Assembly: GCF_000348905.1 (NCBI RefSeq)
Contig: NZ_AOFT01000003.1
Span: 178,477 to 242,476 of the forward strand
Source of the DNA: Bhargavaea cecembensis DSE10
GTDB taxonomy: Bacteria; Bacillota; Bacilli; Bacillales_A; Planococcaceae
Direction of reading: 5' to 3'
DNA length: 64,000 nt
Shown here: positions 52,173 to 60,612 of the stretch, one piece after another
How the letters are laid out: each line of letters starts with the position of its first letter
How positions within the stretch are numbered: the stretch's first letter is position 1
Notes under the pieces: model-generated
The model's input: only the letters and a program-made list of their open reading frames with translations
What the model was told of the DNA's origin: nothing
The model's database searches: none
Made by a program: the position numbers and the translations under genes

Positions 52173-53285
52173 TCAGTTATTTCTAGGGTCGAATGGGCTG
52201 ACCGGGCCTTCGTTTTGCGCAGGCTCGCCGCCCTTGCCGAGCTTCTCCACGATTTTCGTGGCGATCTCGCCGTAGAGCTTGCCTGTCGGGTGATCCTCGC
52301 CGTAGACGGACGGAGCGAAGTCATTTTCATCCCAGTCCGGCTGGCCGAGCGGAATCTGGCCGAGCAGTTCGGTGCGGAGCTCTTCGGCCAGTTTCGGGCC
52401 GCCGCCTTTGCCGAAGACGTATTCCTTTTCGCCCGACTTGGACTCGTACCACGACATGTTCTCGACAACGCCGAGGATCTCGTGTTCGGTCTTCAGTGCC
52501 ATCGCGCCCGCCCGTGCCGCGACAAATGCGGCTGTCGGGTGAGGCGTAGTAACGATCAGTTCCTTCGATGTCGGCAGCATCTGGTGAACGTCGAGCGCCA
52601 CGTCGCCCGTGCCCGGAGGCAGGTCGAGGAGGAGGAAGTCAAGGTCGCCCCACTCCACGTCACGGAAGAACTGGTCAAGCACCTTTCCGAGCATCGGGCC
52701 GCGCCAGACGACGGGCGCGTTCTGGTCGACGAAGAAGTCCATCGAGATGACCTTCACGCCGAAGCGCTCGACCGGGATGATCGAGTTGCCGCGGACAACC
52801 GGGTTCTGCTCGATGCCCATCATGTTCGGTACGCTGAAGCCGTAGATATCGGCATCAACCAAGCCGACCTTTTTGCCCATACGCGCAAGCGCGACGGCGA
52901 GGTTGACGGAAACCGTCGATTTGCCGACGCCGCCCTTGCCCGATGCGACGGAGATGATCTGGACTTTGTTCAGCGGGGACAGGATGTCCTGTGCCTCGGA
53001 AACGTCCGCCGTGCCGCGGAACTGCTCAAGCTTCTCAGCCGGCAGTTCCTCGAAGCGGATGCCGACCGTCTTGACGCCGGCCTTCTTCAGCGTGTCGACG
53101 ACTTTCATCTGCAGCTGCATCTGCTCGGCGTTGTTGATCTTGGCAATCGCGAGCTTGACGCTCACGTGTTCTTTTTCTTCTTTGATCGAGACTTCGACGA
53201 TGCCGCCGGTCTCGTCCAGTGTACGGTGAAGGAACGGGTCCTCAAGCGCGCCGACCAGTTCCCGGATTTGTTGTTCATTAATCAA
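52173..53285 (-). CDS. mrp: Mrp/ApbC-family P-loop ATPase (SalA-like)
   Basis: This 370-residue protein has an N-terminal MIP18/DUF59 domain (residues 1-90) and a P-loop NTPase with SGKGGVGKST at 115-124, then DVALDVHQMLPTSKEL and VENMSWYES. Mrp proteins carry or insert iron-sulfur clusters; SalA in B. subtilis is a regulator of the same family. The C-terminal CxxC is absent here. It sits at the conserved place beside cwlD. Confidence 0.9.
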   Translation of the reverse strand: MINEQQIRELVGALEDPFLHRTLDETGGIVEVSIKEEKEHVSVKLAIAKINNAEQMQLQMKVVDTLKKAGVKTVGIRFEELPAEKLEQFRGTADVSEAQDILSPLNKVQIISVASGKGGVGKSTVSVNLAVALARMGKKVGLVDADIYGFSVPNMMGIEQNPVVRGNSIIPVERFGVKVISMDFFVDQNAPVVWRGPMLGKVLDQFFRDVEWGDLDFLLLDLPPGTGDVALDVHQMLPTSKELIVTTPHPTAAFVAARAGAMALKTEHEILGVVENMSWYESKSGEKEYVFGKGGGPKLAEELRTELLGQIPLGQPDWDENDFAPSVYGEDHPTGKLYGEIATKIVEKLGKGGEPAQNEGPVSPFDPRNN

Positions 53286-53357
53286 TTTCAGACACTCCCA
53301 ATCCGGTCATTTCTGCCTACATTATACCATAGGGAAATGCCGAATCGAGCAGACGGC

Positions 53358-54083
53358 TCACTGGACGTCCTGCGACAGATAATCCGAGACGCCGTCCGCG
53401 ATGGCGGTGGCCATTTTCTTCTGGTAGCCCTTGTCGGTCAGCAGGCCGCGCTCTTCCGGGTTGCTGAGGAAACCGGTCTCGATCAGCACGGCCGGCGTCG
53501 GCACTTTCTTCAGCAGGTACACCTGGCGGACGGCGAGCGCCTCCCGCTCTGTGTTCTTCACGTTGTCGACGATGGAACCCTGCACGGCCTTGGCAAGGAG
53601 TTCGCTTCCAGGGTGCCCTTCCGCATGATAAAACACCTGCGCACCCCGCCATTTCTCCTCAGGCACCGCATTACCGTGGATGCTCAGGAACATATCCGGC
53701 TCCTCATCGATCGCAATCTGTTCCCGTAGCTTCAGGTCCGCCATCTTCCGTGCGCGGATCGACGGGAAATCTTTCCCCGGCTCCCGCTCCGCGAGCGCAT
53801 CGCCGCTCTTCGTACGCGTCATGATGACGGTCGCACCCTTTTTCTTCAGCTGCTTTTCCAGTTCCTTCGCGATCGCCAGGTTGATGTCTCCCTCGATGAT
53901 GTCCCCCGAAGACGCGCCCCCGTCCGGTCCGCCGTGCCCCGGATCAATCACGACCTTCACCCCGCCCATCGGCTCCGGCAGGAAAAAGTCGCGGTCTGAC
54001 GCGAGCGTTTCATATGCCAGGAACGCCGCCGACGCGATCAGGATAAATGCAAGAACCACTACCCGCTTCTTCAACTTCCCCAT
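53358..54083 (-). CDS. cwlD: N-acetylmuramoyl-L-alanine amidase CwlD (germination)
   Basis: This 241-residue protein has a signal/anchor helix at residues 7-24 and an Amidase_3 domain: VVIDPGHGGPDGGASSG near residue 44, the zinc His/Glu in GDIIEGDINL, LSIHGNA near 133 and VLIETGFLSN near 200. CwlD makes muramic-delta-lactam in spore cortex. It precedes mrp, preserving the cwlD-salA order of Bacillus. Confidence 0.93.
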   Translation of the reverse strand: MGKLKKRVVVLAFILIASAAFLAYETLASDRDFFLPEPMGGVKVVIDPGHGGPDGGASSGDIIEGDINLAIAKELEKQLKKKGATVIMTRTKSGDALAEREPGKDFPSIRARKMADLKLREQIAIDEEPDMFLSIHGNAVPEEKWRGAQVFYHAEGHPGSELLAKAVQGSIVDNVKNTEREALAVRQVYLLKKVPTPAVLIETGFLSNPEERGLLTDKGYQKKMATAIADGVSDYLSQDVQ

Positions 54084-54194
54084 GCGTAACGGTCACCGCC
54101 TTTTTGACCATCATACGCCCGGGGTGGACCGGCTATGCTTGGACGGGAGACGGGCGGTGCGGGTTCTTTTCGGGCGGGTCGGAGGATTTGGGGT

Positions 54195-54260
54195 GAAAGA
54201 TCAATAAGGGGCGGCGAAAGATCATCAACAGCGCGGGAAAGATCACCAAGACGGCCAGGC
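54195..54260 (+). repeat. 21-bp periodic array, core GAAAGATCA
   Basis: Copies start at 54195, 54216 and 54237 (exact 21 bp). It lies between the rhodanese terminator and cwlD. Confidence 0.85.
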
Positions 54261-54267
54261 CATATGA

Positions 54268-54298
54268 AAACCGGCACACCCCAAAGGGTGCGCCGGTC
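54268..54298 (-). terminator. Terminator of the rhodanese gene
   Basis: CCGGC/GCCGG with CACCC/GGGTG pairing and A/T runs around the stem. Confidence 0.7.
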
Positions 54299-54305
54299 CG
54301 TCCGG

Positions 54306-54605
54306 TCAGGCGATGACTTCGCCTTCCCATTCCAGCATGCCGCCGGTCATATTCGTTACGTTGTAGCCGTTGCCGCCAAGGAAGTTGCATGCCATCGAGC
54401 TGCGGTTGCCGGAGCGGCAGATGATGATGTATTCCTTGTCCGCGTCCAGTTCCCCGAGCCGCTCGGGCAGTTCCATGAGCGGGATGTGGACCGCGCCGGG
54501 GATCATGCCGGCTGCGACTTCTTCATGCTCACGGACGTCGATCATGTTCGGCTGCTCGCCTGCCTCGAGGCGTGCTTCCAGGTCTTTCGTTGAAATTTCG
54601 TTCAT
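54306..54605 (-). CDS. Rhodanese-like sulfurtransferase
   Basis: This 99-residue single rhodanese domain has an active-site loop, IIICRSGNRSSMAC, with Cys63, and MIDVREHEEVAAGMIPGAVHIP near residue 20. It transfers sulfane sulfur to thiol acceptors. It sits alone between cwlD and glnA. Confidence 0.93.
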   Translation of the reverse strand: MNEISTKDLEARLEAGEQPNMIDVREHEEVAAGMIPGAVHIPLMELPERLGELDADKEYIIICRSGNRSSMACNFLGGNGYNVTNMTGGMLEWEGEVIA

Positions 54606-54636
54606 CGCAATCCCTCCTGCGGTTTATTGTAGCGTA

Positions 54637-55971
54637 TCAGTACATCTTCATGTACTGCTCGCGCTCCCACGGGTGGACGGTCATGCGGTACTGCTCCCAC
54701 TCCATGCGCTTGGCGGCCATGTAGTTGTTGTAGATATGGCTGCCGAGCGCCGAGCGGATCGCTTCGTCGGACTGGAGGGCGTTGAGCGCATGGTCGAGGT
54801 CTGTCGGCAGTGTGCCGATGCCGGCCTCGTCCAATTCTTCCTGAGTCATCTCATACAGGTTGCGGTCGACCGGCGCCGGGACGTCGAGGTCCCGCTTGAT
54901 GCCGTCGAGGCCCGCCTTCAGGATGACCGCAAGCGCCAGATACGGGTTCGCGGACGGGTCGACGGAACGTACTTCGATCCGTGTGGACAGGCCGCGCGAT
55001 GCCGGGATCCGGACGAGCGGGCTGCGGTTCTGCGCGCTCCAGGCGACGTAGCTCGGCGCCTCGTAGCCCGGCACGAGCCGCTTGTAGGAGTTGACGGTCG
55101 GGTTCGTGATTGCGGTGAAGTTGCGGACATGCTCGAGGACGCCTGCCATGAACTTGTAGGCGGTCTCGCTCAGCTTCATCTGGCCTTCCTCGTCGAAGAA
55201 CGCGTTTTCGTCGCCTTTAAAGAGGGAGATGTTGCAGTGCATGCCGGATCCTGCGACGCCGAACAGCGGCTTCGGCATGAATGTCGCATGCAGGCCGTGC
55301 TTGCGCGCGATCGTCTTGACGACGAGCTTGAACGTCTGGATATTGTCACATGCGGCCAGTGCGTCCGCATACTTAAAGTCGATTTCATGCTGGCCCGGTG
55401 CCACTTCGTGGTGGGACGCCTCGATCTCGAAGCCCATCTCTTCCAGCTCGAGCACGATGTCCCGACGGCAGTTTTCGCCGAGGTCAGTCGGTGCGAGGTC
55501 GAAGTAGCCGCCGTTGTCGTTCAGCTCAAGCGTCGGCTGAAGGTTATGGTCGAGCTTGAACAGGAAGAACTCCGGCTCAGGCCCTAGGTTAAAGTGGGTG
55601 AAGCCCAGCTCCTCCATCTCTTTCAGGACACGCTTCAGGTTGTTCCGGGGATCTCCCTCGAACGGCGTGCCGTCCGCCTTCGAGATGTCGCAGATCAGAC
55701 GAGCCACTTTGCCCTTTCCGGTTGTCCACGGGAATACCATCCACGTGTCGAGGTCCGGGATCAGGTACATATCGGACTCCTCGATCCGGACAAAGCCTTC
55801 GATTGAAGAGCCGTCGAACATCATTTTGTTGTCGAGCGCCTTGTCGAGCTGGCTGACCGGGATCTCTACGTTCTTGATCGTGCCGAGCACGTCGGTGAAT
55901 TGGAGGCGGATGAAATTCACATTATCTTCCTCAACAAACTTCCAGATGTCATCGCGTGTATACTTGCCCAT
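54637..55971 (-). CDS. glnA: Glutamine synthetase (GlnA, type I-alpha)
   Basis: This 444-residue GS converts glutamate, ammonia and ATP to glutamine. The N-terminal [72 protein letters not shown] and the C-terminal YMKMY are family landmarks. Length and the absence of an adenylylation tyrosine loop fit the Bacillus feedback-regulated type. No glnR lies directly upstream here. I see no clear GlnR box. Confidence 0.96.
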   Translation of the reverse strand: MGKYTRDDIWKFVEEDNVNFIRLQFTDVLGTIKNVEIPVSQLDKALDNKMMFDGSSIEGFVRIEESDMYLIPDLDTWMVFPWTTGKGKVARLICDISKADGTPFEGDPRNNLKRVLKEMEELGFTHFNLGPEPEFFLFKLDHNLQPTLELNDNGGYFDLAPTDLGENCRRDIVLELEEMGFEIEASHHEVAPGQHEIDFKYADALAACDNIQTFKLVVKTIARKHGLHATFMPKPLFGVAGSGMHCNISLFKGDENAFFDEEGQMKLSETAYKFMAGVLEHVRNFTAITNPTVNSYKRLVPGYEAPSYVAWSAQNRSPLVRIPASRGLSTRIEVRSVDPSANPYLALAVILKAGLDGIKRDLDVPAPVDRNLYEMTQEELDEAGIGTLPTDLDHALNALQSDEAIRSALGSHIYNNYMAAKRMEWEQYRMTVHPWEREQYMKMY

Positions 55972-56256
55972 TTCCAGCCACTCTCCTTGTTCAGTATTGC
56001 AACGGCGCCCGGCCATCACATTTTTTTATCATACTGTCGGAAAACAGCATAAGCAAGAAAAATTTCAGGAATTTAATTGAAAAAATGAGATTATATTTTC
56101 CAACCAAAGACAAAAGAAAAACCCTTCCCCATAATTGGGAAAAGGATGAAAATGGAAGCGTTTTATTTCCCTTATTCTGCCTCAGGGCAGATAAGGAGCG
56201 GACCCATAGAATAGCACAGGAGAAAGATTCCGGACAAGCGCGGATTGATGCGAGTT

Positions 56257-56281
56257 CCTGGTCTTTCGTGCCTGGTCTTTC
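56257..56281 (-). repeat. Short repeat pair, core GAAAGACCAGG (14-bp step)
   Basis: CCTGGTCTTTC occurs at 56257 and 56271. The word matches the 15.2-kb array but the step is 14 bp, two thirds of 21. The remaining 55972-56256 shows no gene. Confidence 0.6.
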
Positions 56282-56295
56282 GATGCTTTTCCCGG

Positions 56296-56799
56296 TCACT
56301 CCCCCGCTTCCAGCGCAAGCAGCCGCTCCTTCATTGACAGGCCGCCGCGAAATCCGGTCAGCTTGCCATTCTTGCCGATTACACGGTGGCACGGTACGAG
56401 CATGAGTACCGGGTTGGCTCCGATGGCGGCGGCGACTGCTCGGACGGCGGTCGGGCGGCCGATGCGCTCAGCGATATCGGAGTACGTCACGGTCTCTCCG
56501 CACGGAATTTCCCGGAGCGCCTGCCAGACCTTCTGCTGGAACGGGGTGCCTCCGAGGTCGACGGGCAGGTCAAACTCGGTCCGCCCGCCGTCAAAGTATT
56601 CCCCGAGCTGTGTTCTGTACGGGTCAAGCGCCCCGTCGTCGCGGACCAGTTCCGCTCCGGGGCGACGCGCGGCAGCCCATTCTTCCAGCTCATCAAAGCC
56701 GCGCCCTTCCGAGCCGATCCAGCAGAGCCCCTTGTCCGTCGCTGCGATGACGAGGTTCCAATCTCCCTTTTGAAGCCATGACCATCGGATCGTTTCCAT
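56296..56799 (-). CDS. ogt: Methylated-DNA-protein cysteine methyltransferase (Ogt)
   Basis: This 167-residue protein removes alkyl groups from O6-alkylguanine. Cys137 in PCHRVIG is the acceptor; GTPFQQKVWQALREIPCGETVTYSDIAERIGRPTAVRAV is the DNA-binding and active-site region. ATG 56799 follows GGAGGACG. The long upstream frame is not coding. It stands between glnA and the phosphonate locus. Confidence 0.95.
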   Translation of the reverse strand: METIRWSWLQKGDWNLVIAATDKGLCWIGSEGRGFDELEEWAAARRPGAELVRDDGALDPYRTQLGEYFDGGRTEFDLPVDLGGTPFQQKVWQALREIPCGETVTYSDIAERIGRPTAVRAVAAAIGANPVLMLVPCHRVIGKNGKLTGFRGGLSMKERLLALEAGE

Positions 56800-56915
56800 C
56801 GTTCGTCCTCCTCTTCTGTTATCGGTGCACTCATTATACCGCAGTGTCTTTCGGTATCCCTCGACATATTTCCCGGGAAATGAATCGAAGGCTGTCGGAA
56901 ATTGCCCGGAATCAA

Positions 56916-56941
56916 AAATCCCCTCATCACTGAGGGGATGG
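56916..56941 (-). terminator. Rho-independent terminator of phnDCEE
   Basis: ATCCCCTCA and TGAGGGGAT pair, followed by TTTTTG on the minus strand. Confidence 0.85.
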
Positions 56942-56944
56942 AGC

Positions 56945-57796
56945 TTAGTCCGCCGAGTATACCCGGCTCTTGAGGCGTGTCGAGAACACTTCAAGCACGA
57001 TGGCGACAGCCAGGATCATGTACGTGATCATGCCGACTTCGCGGAGGTCGAAGTAGAAGCCGGAAGCCATGAAGAGCTCGAATCCGATGCCGCCTGCCCC
57101 GGCGGCCGCGCCCATCGCGACAGCCACCGAGAAGTTGATCTCGAAGCGGAGGAAGGTCCAGGACAGGAGATAGGTGAATGTGGACGGCAGGACGCCATGG
57201 ACGACGGTCTGCCACCAGCCGGCACCCGTGGAACGGAGCGCCTCCAGAATCTTCGGGTCGACTTCCTCGAATGCTTCCGAGAAGGCCTTCACGAGATAGG
57301 CGACCGAGTGGAACAGCATCCCGAGGACGGCCGCCTCACTGCCGAGCCCTGCCGCAATGGCGAAGATCAGGACCCAAAGCACGGTCGGCACCGCGCGGAC
57401 AAACGCGACGACGACGCGGATCGATTTGGACAGCCAGGGGACGCTCAGGTTTTCCGCGGCACCGAGCGCCAGGAAAAAGGCGAAGACCGCGCCGAACACA
57501 GTGGCGAGTGCGCCGAGTCCGAGTGTGATGGCGACCTGCATGGCCGCCTCACCCCAGCCGAAGTGGCTGAGCTTCGGCTCCAGGAACATGGCTTTCAGGT
57601 TATAGAGGGTTTCCGGAATCGCCTGGAGCGGCCGGAAGCCGGTGTAGTCAAAGAAGAAGAAGGCGAGGACCGTCAGTGCGCCAAGCGTCCAGAGCGTCGC
57701 ACGGAGAACGATGCTGACCCGGTTGCCCGACCGGATATTGATCTTGCCCGCCCGGGTATGCCGGATGACGGATGGTTGTTGGGTTATCTGCTGCAT
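56945..57796 (-). CDS. phnE: Phosphonate ABC transporter permease (second PhnE)
   Basis: This 283-residue permease has six membrane segments; GAVFAFFLALGAAENL, the EAA-like SEAFEEVDPKILEALRSTGAGWWQTVVHGVLP near residue 160 and a C-terminal DLREVGMIT. It starts one base after the stop of the first phnE. The two tandem PhnE genes resemble heterodimeric phosphonate importers. Confidence 0.93.
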   Translation of the reverse strand: MQQITQQPSVIRHTRAGKINIRSGNRVSIVLRATLWTLGALTVLAFFFFDYTGFRPLQAIPETLYNLKAMFLEPKLSHFGWGEAAMQVAITLGLGALATVFGAVFAFFLALGAAENLSVPWLSKSIRVVVAFVRAVPTVLWVLIFAIAAGLGSEAAVLGMLFHSVAYLVKAFSEAFEEVDPKILEALRSTGAGWWQTVVHGVLPSTFTYLLSWTFLRFEINFSVAVAMGAAAGAGGIGFELFMASGFYFDLREVGMITYMILAVAIVLEVFSTRLKSRVYSAD

Positions 57797-58582
57797 TTAC
57801 AGGATCACCTTCCGGATTCTTGTCGAGAGGAGTTCGATCAGGATGACGGCCAGCACGATTGTAATCGTGATCAGTGCGACCACCTCGTAGTTCATTGTCT
57901 TGTAGTACATGTCGAACATGTAGCCGATCCCAGTGCCCGTCAGGATGCCGACGAGCGTGGCGCTGCGGATGTTCGTCTCGATCATGAACAGCACCCAGCT
58001 GACCATCTGCGGGAGCCCCTGCGGCACGACGGCTTTGCTGACGATCTGCCAGTATGTCGCGCCTGTCGCCCGGAGCGCCTCGACCGAACCGAGCGCCGCT
58101 TCGTCGATCGTCTCGATAAAGGCCCGGGTCAGGAAGCCGACTGTGCCGACGAACAGCGCGAGGAATCCGGTCACCGAGTTTTGGCCGAAGGACAGGAGGA
58201 GGATCAGCGACCAGGCCACGACAGGGATGTTCCGTGACAGGGAGGCGACAAAGCGGGAAACGGCGCCGAACGCCCGGTTCACCATTGTCGTCTTCGAGCC
58301 CATGATCGCAAGGAACAGCGACAGTGCGGCGGCAATCGTCGTGGCGGCAATCGACATAAAGACGGTCTCGAGCAGTTTCTCCATGATGTCCGGCAGTTTG
58401 CCGAGCGCCTCCCCGTTCACGAGCAGGTTGGAGGCCATCCACAGCATCGCCCCGGGAACCGCCTCAAGGCTGCTGACAAAGCCGTAGTCGGTGACCCATG
58501 CGGACAGATAGGTGAGGACGATGACTCCAAGGAACAGCATCGTCATCTGGAATTTTCGTTTTTTCAGCACGGTTTCATTCAT
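57797..58582 (-). CDS. phnE: Phosphonate ABC transporter permease (first PhnE)
   Basis: This 261-residue permease has the PhnE layout: MSIAATTIAAALSLFLAIMGSKTTM, SRNIPVVAWSLILLLSFG, SVEALRATGATYWQIVSKAVVPQGLPQMVS as EAA loop and a C-terminal LIELLSTRIRKVIL. It lies 13 bp after phnC. Confidence 0.93.
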   Translation of the reverse strand: MNETVLKKRKFQMTMLFLGVIVLTYLSAWVTDYGFVSSLEAVPGAMLWMASNLLVNGEALGKLPDIMEKLLETVFMSIAATTIAAALSLFLAIMGSKTTMVNRAFGAVSRFVASLSRNIPVVAWSLILLLSFGQNSVTGFLALFVGTVGFLTRAFIETIDEAALGSVEALRATGATYWQIVSKAVVPQGLPQMVSWVLFMIETNIRSATLVGILTGTGIGYMFDMYYKTMNYEVVALITITIVLAVILIELLSTRIRKVIL

Positions 58583-58595
58583 GTTGTCAGGCTCC

Positions 58596-59372
58596 TCAGA
58601 CAGTGATCAGTTCGCGGGTCTCCACGGCGGTCTTCATGCCGTAGATTTCATCGGTGAATTGAGGCGTGAGCAGCAGGCTCGGACCGTCAAAGACGACTTC
58701 GCCCTTTTTCAGGCCGATGATCCGGTTGGCATAGTCCTTTGCCACGTCCACTTGGTGAAGGTTGACGATGCACGTGATGCCGAATTCGATGGAGATCGTT
58801 TTCAGATGGTCCATGATGACCTTGGACGAGTTCGGGTCGAGCGAAGCGATCGGCTCGTCACAGAGGATGATTTTCGGGTCCTGGATCAGCGCCCGGCAGA
58901 TGCCGACGCGCTGCTGCTGTCCGCCGCTCAGCTGGTCGCACCGCTTGTACGCATGTTCGGCGATTCCGAGTTTTTCAAGCAGTTCGAACGCCTTGCGCTT
59001 TTCCGCTTCCGTGAACCGCCCCAGGACCCCCTGGAGGGTCGACTTGTATCCGAAGCGCCCGTGCAGAACGTTTTCGATGACAGTCAGCCTCGGAACGAGG
59101 TTGTAGTGCTGGAACACCATTCCGATGTTTTTGCGCACATCCCGGAGTCCTCTCTTGTTCTGCGCGCCGACATCCTTGCCGTCAAAGAACACCTGGCCTT
59201 CCCCGATGTCGACCATCCGGTTCAGGCAGCGCAGCATCGTGGATTTCCCCGCCCCCGAAGGGCCGATCACCGCGACAAACTCCCCTTCTTCAACGGAAAA
59301 CGAGACATCCTTCAGGATCGGATTGCCCGGCTGGTAGGACTTCGACAGACCGTTCACTTCGAGTAATGGCAC
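58596..59372 (-). CDS. phnC: Phosphonate ABC transporter ATP-binding protein
   Basis: This 258-residue ATPase has Walker A GPSGAGKSTMLRCL near residue 35, LSGGQQQRVGICRALIQDP near 145 and IILCDEPIASLDP near 162. GTG 59372 follows AAAGGAG. It is preceded by a strong intercistronic hairpin. Confidence 0.93.
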   Translation of the reverse strand: MPLLEVNGLSKSYQPGNPILKDVSFSVEEGEFVAVIGPSGAGKSTMLRCLNRMVDIGEGQVFFDGKDVGAQNKRGLRDVRKNIGMVFQHYNLVPRLTVIENVLHGRFGYKSTLQGVLGRFTEAEKRKAFELLEKLGIAEHAYKRCDQLSGGQQQRVGICRALIQDPKIILCDEPIASLDPNSSKVIMDHLKTISIEFGITCIVNLHQVDVAKDYANRIIGLKKGEVVFDGPSLLLTPQFTDEIYGMKTAVETRELITV

Positions 59373-59407
59373 TGAAAAAACTCCTTTGCTTAATAAGATG
59401 GCCTTGG

Positions 59408-59452
59408 CGCAATGGCCCGCCGGCCGGCAAAAAGCCGTTCCGGCGGGCCGGG
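59408..59452 (-). other. Intercistronic stem-loop between phnD and phnC
   Basis: GGCCCGCCGG and CCGGCGGGCC form a very GC-rich stem without a T run. It may protect phnD mRNA or lower downstream expression. Confidence 0.6.
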
Positions 59453-59461
59453 ACAATCAAC

Positions 59462-60493
59462 TCAGTTGGAAAGCTCACGGATCGGGTCGAACCAGCTGTC
59501 TTCGACTTCAACGAAACGCTCGCCTTCCGTCTTTTTGAAGAGGCCGGATTGTTCTGAGTCCTCCGGTACGAAGACTCCCTCGTTTTCGGCCATTTCATCA
59601 GAGGTGAAAGCGTCGCGGATCTTGGTGAAGTCCTCTTCGCTCAGCACTTCCGTGTTGGCGACAAACGGGGCGTTCAGTACAGGCGTCACGCTGACGAGCA
59701 CAAACTCTTCACCAGGTACGGTGTGGAACGGCTCGGCTGCGTCATCCTTCACCCGGTATACCGAGCCCGCCGTGTTTTCCTCGCCCTCGGCCACTTCCAC
59801 ATAGTTATCCACGCAAGTATCGCAGAATGCGGCTGCTTCAACGGTTCCCTTAAGCAGGTTCACTGCCGAGCCCTGGTGGGAGCCGCCGAACTGGACCTGC
59901 TCAAAGAACGGGCCGCCCTCCATCAGGTCTTCCTCGCTCAGCCCCTTGTCGGAGAAGTGATTCAGAATCGAGGAAGAAGGTACGACAAAGCCTGAAGTCG
60001 AGCTGTTCGAGACGAAGGAGAACGACTTGCCTTCGATCGGATCGATCGTATATCCGTCGCCGTCCTTGTACTCATCCGCATTTTCCTTCTCGACCGCGAT
60101 CCACGAATGGTACTTGGCGTCATCCAGCGTGCCGGACGGGCCCGTCGGAACGGCCAGCGGTTCGATGGCGTCGTTGCCTTCCTTGGCCTCGATATAGCCC
60201 TGCGCGCCCATGAAGGCAAGCTCGGCATTGTTGTTGACGATCGTTTCGATGGCGATGGCGTAGTCCGTCGTCAGGTGGTGCTTGACTTCTTTGCCGGTGG
60301 CTTCGCCAACCGCGTCCCCGATCGCGTCTCGCGCACTCTTCAGGTCATTCCCGGATTCGTTCGGATACCAGACGATGTCGACCACGTCGTCTCCCTTGCC
60401 AGTGCTTTCCGCATCTCCTTCTGAACAAGCTCCCAACAGTGCGGCAGTGGCTGCGGCCGCAAGCAGCAGTCCGAATCGTCGTTTTTTCATCAT
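59462..60493 (-). CDS. phnD: Phosphonate-binding lipoprotein
   Basis: This 343-residue lipoprotein has Cys23 in the LLGAC lipobox. DIVWYPNESGNDLK, NNNAELAFMGAQGYIEAKE and STSGFVVPSSSIL are PhnD-type blocks that bind phosphate-like headgroups. AAAAGGGGATC precedes the ATG. It heads phnD-phnC-phnE-phnE, 119 bp after the PHP gene. Confidence 0.93.
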   Translation of the reverse strand: MMKKRRFGLLLAAAATAALLGACSEGDAESTGKGDDVVDIVWYPNESGNDLKSARDAIGDAVGEATGKEVKHHLTTDYAIAIETIVNNNAELAFMGAQGYIEAKEGNDAIEPLAVPTGPSGTLDDAKYHSWIAVEKENADEYKDGDGYTIDPIEGKSFSFVSNSSTSGFVVPSSSILNHFSDKGLSEEDLMEGGPFFEQVQFGGSHQGSAVNLLKGTVEAAAFCDTCVDNYVEVAEGEENTAGSVYRVKDDAAEPFHTVPGEEFVLVSVTPVLNAPFVANTEVLSEEDFTKIRDAFTSDEMAENEGVFVPEDSEQSGLFKKTEGERFVEVEDSWFDPIRELSN

Positions 60494-60612
60494 TCGATCC
60501 CCTTTTCCAGATGTTTTGGCTTTTTCATTCTGCAGATCCCGCGTGGTTCAGCTTCATTGAAGCACGGAACCGGGGCGCGGGGCTATGGGTTGTCCCGCTT
60601 CTTTAGACGGTT

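Noticed and set aside
51955..52468. Upstream extension of the GNAT frame containing SSLS repeats
   Set aside because: The extension runs through the array and into mrp antisense; a good ribosome binding site exists at 51952.
55972..56120. GlnR operator or glnR gene upstream of glnA
   Set aside because: No clear TGTNA-N7-TNACA site and no MerR-type gene are present.
6361..56290. CRISPR arrays
   Set aside because: Units are only 21 bp, the conserved part is 6-11 bp, there are no unique spacers of constant size and no cas genes.
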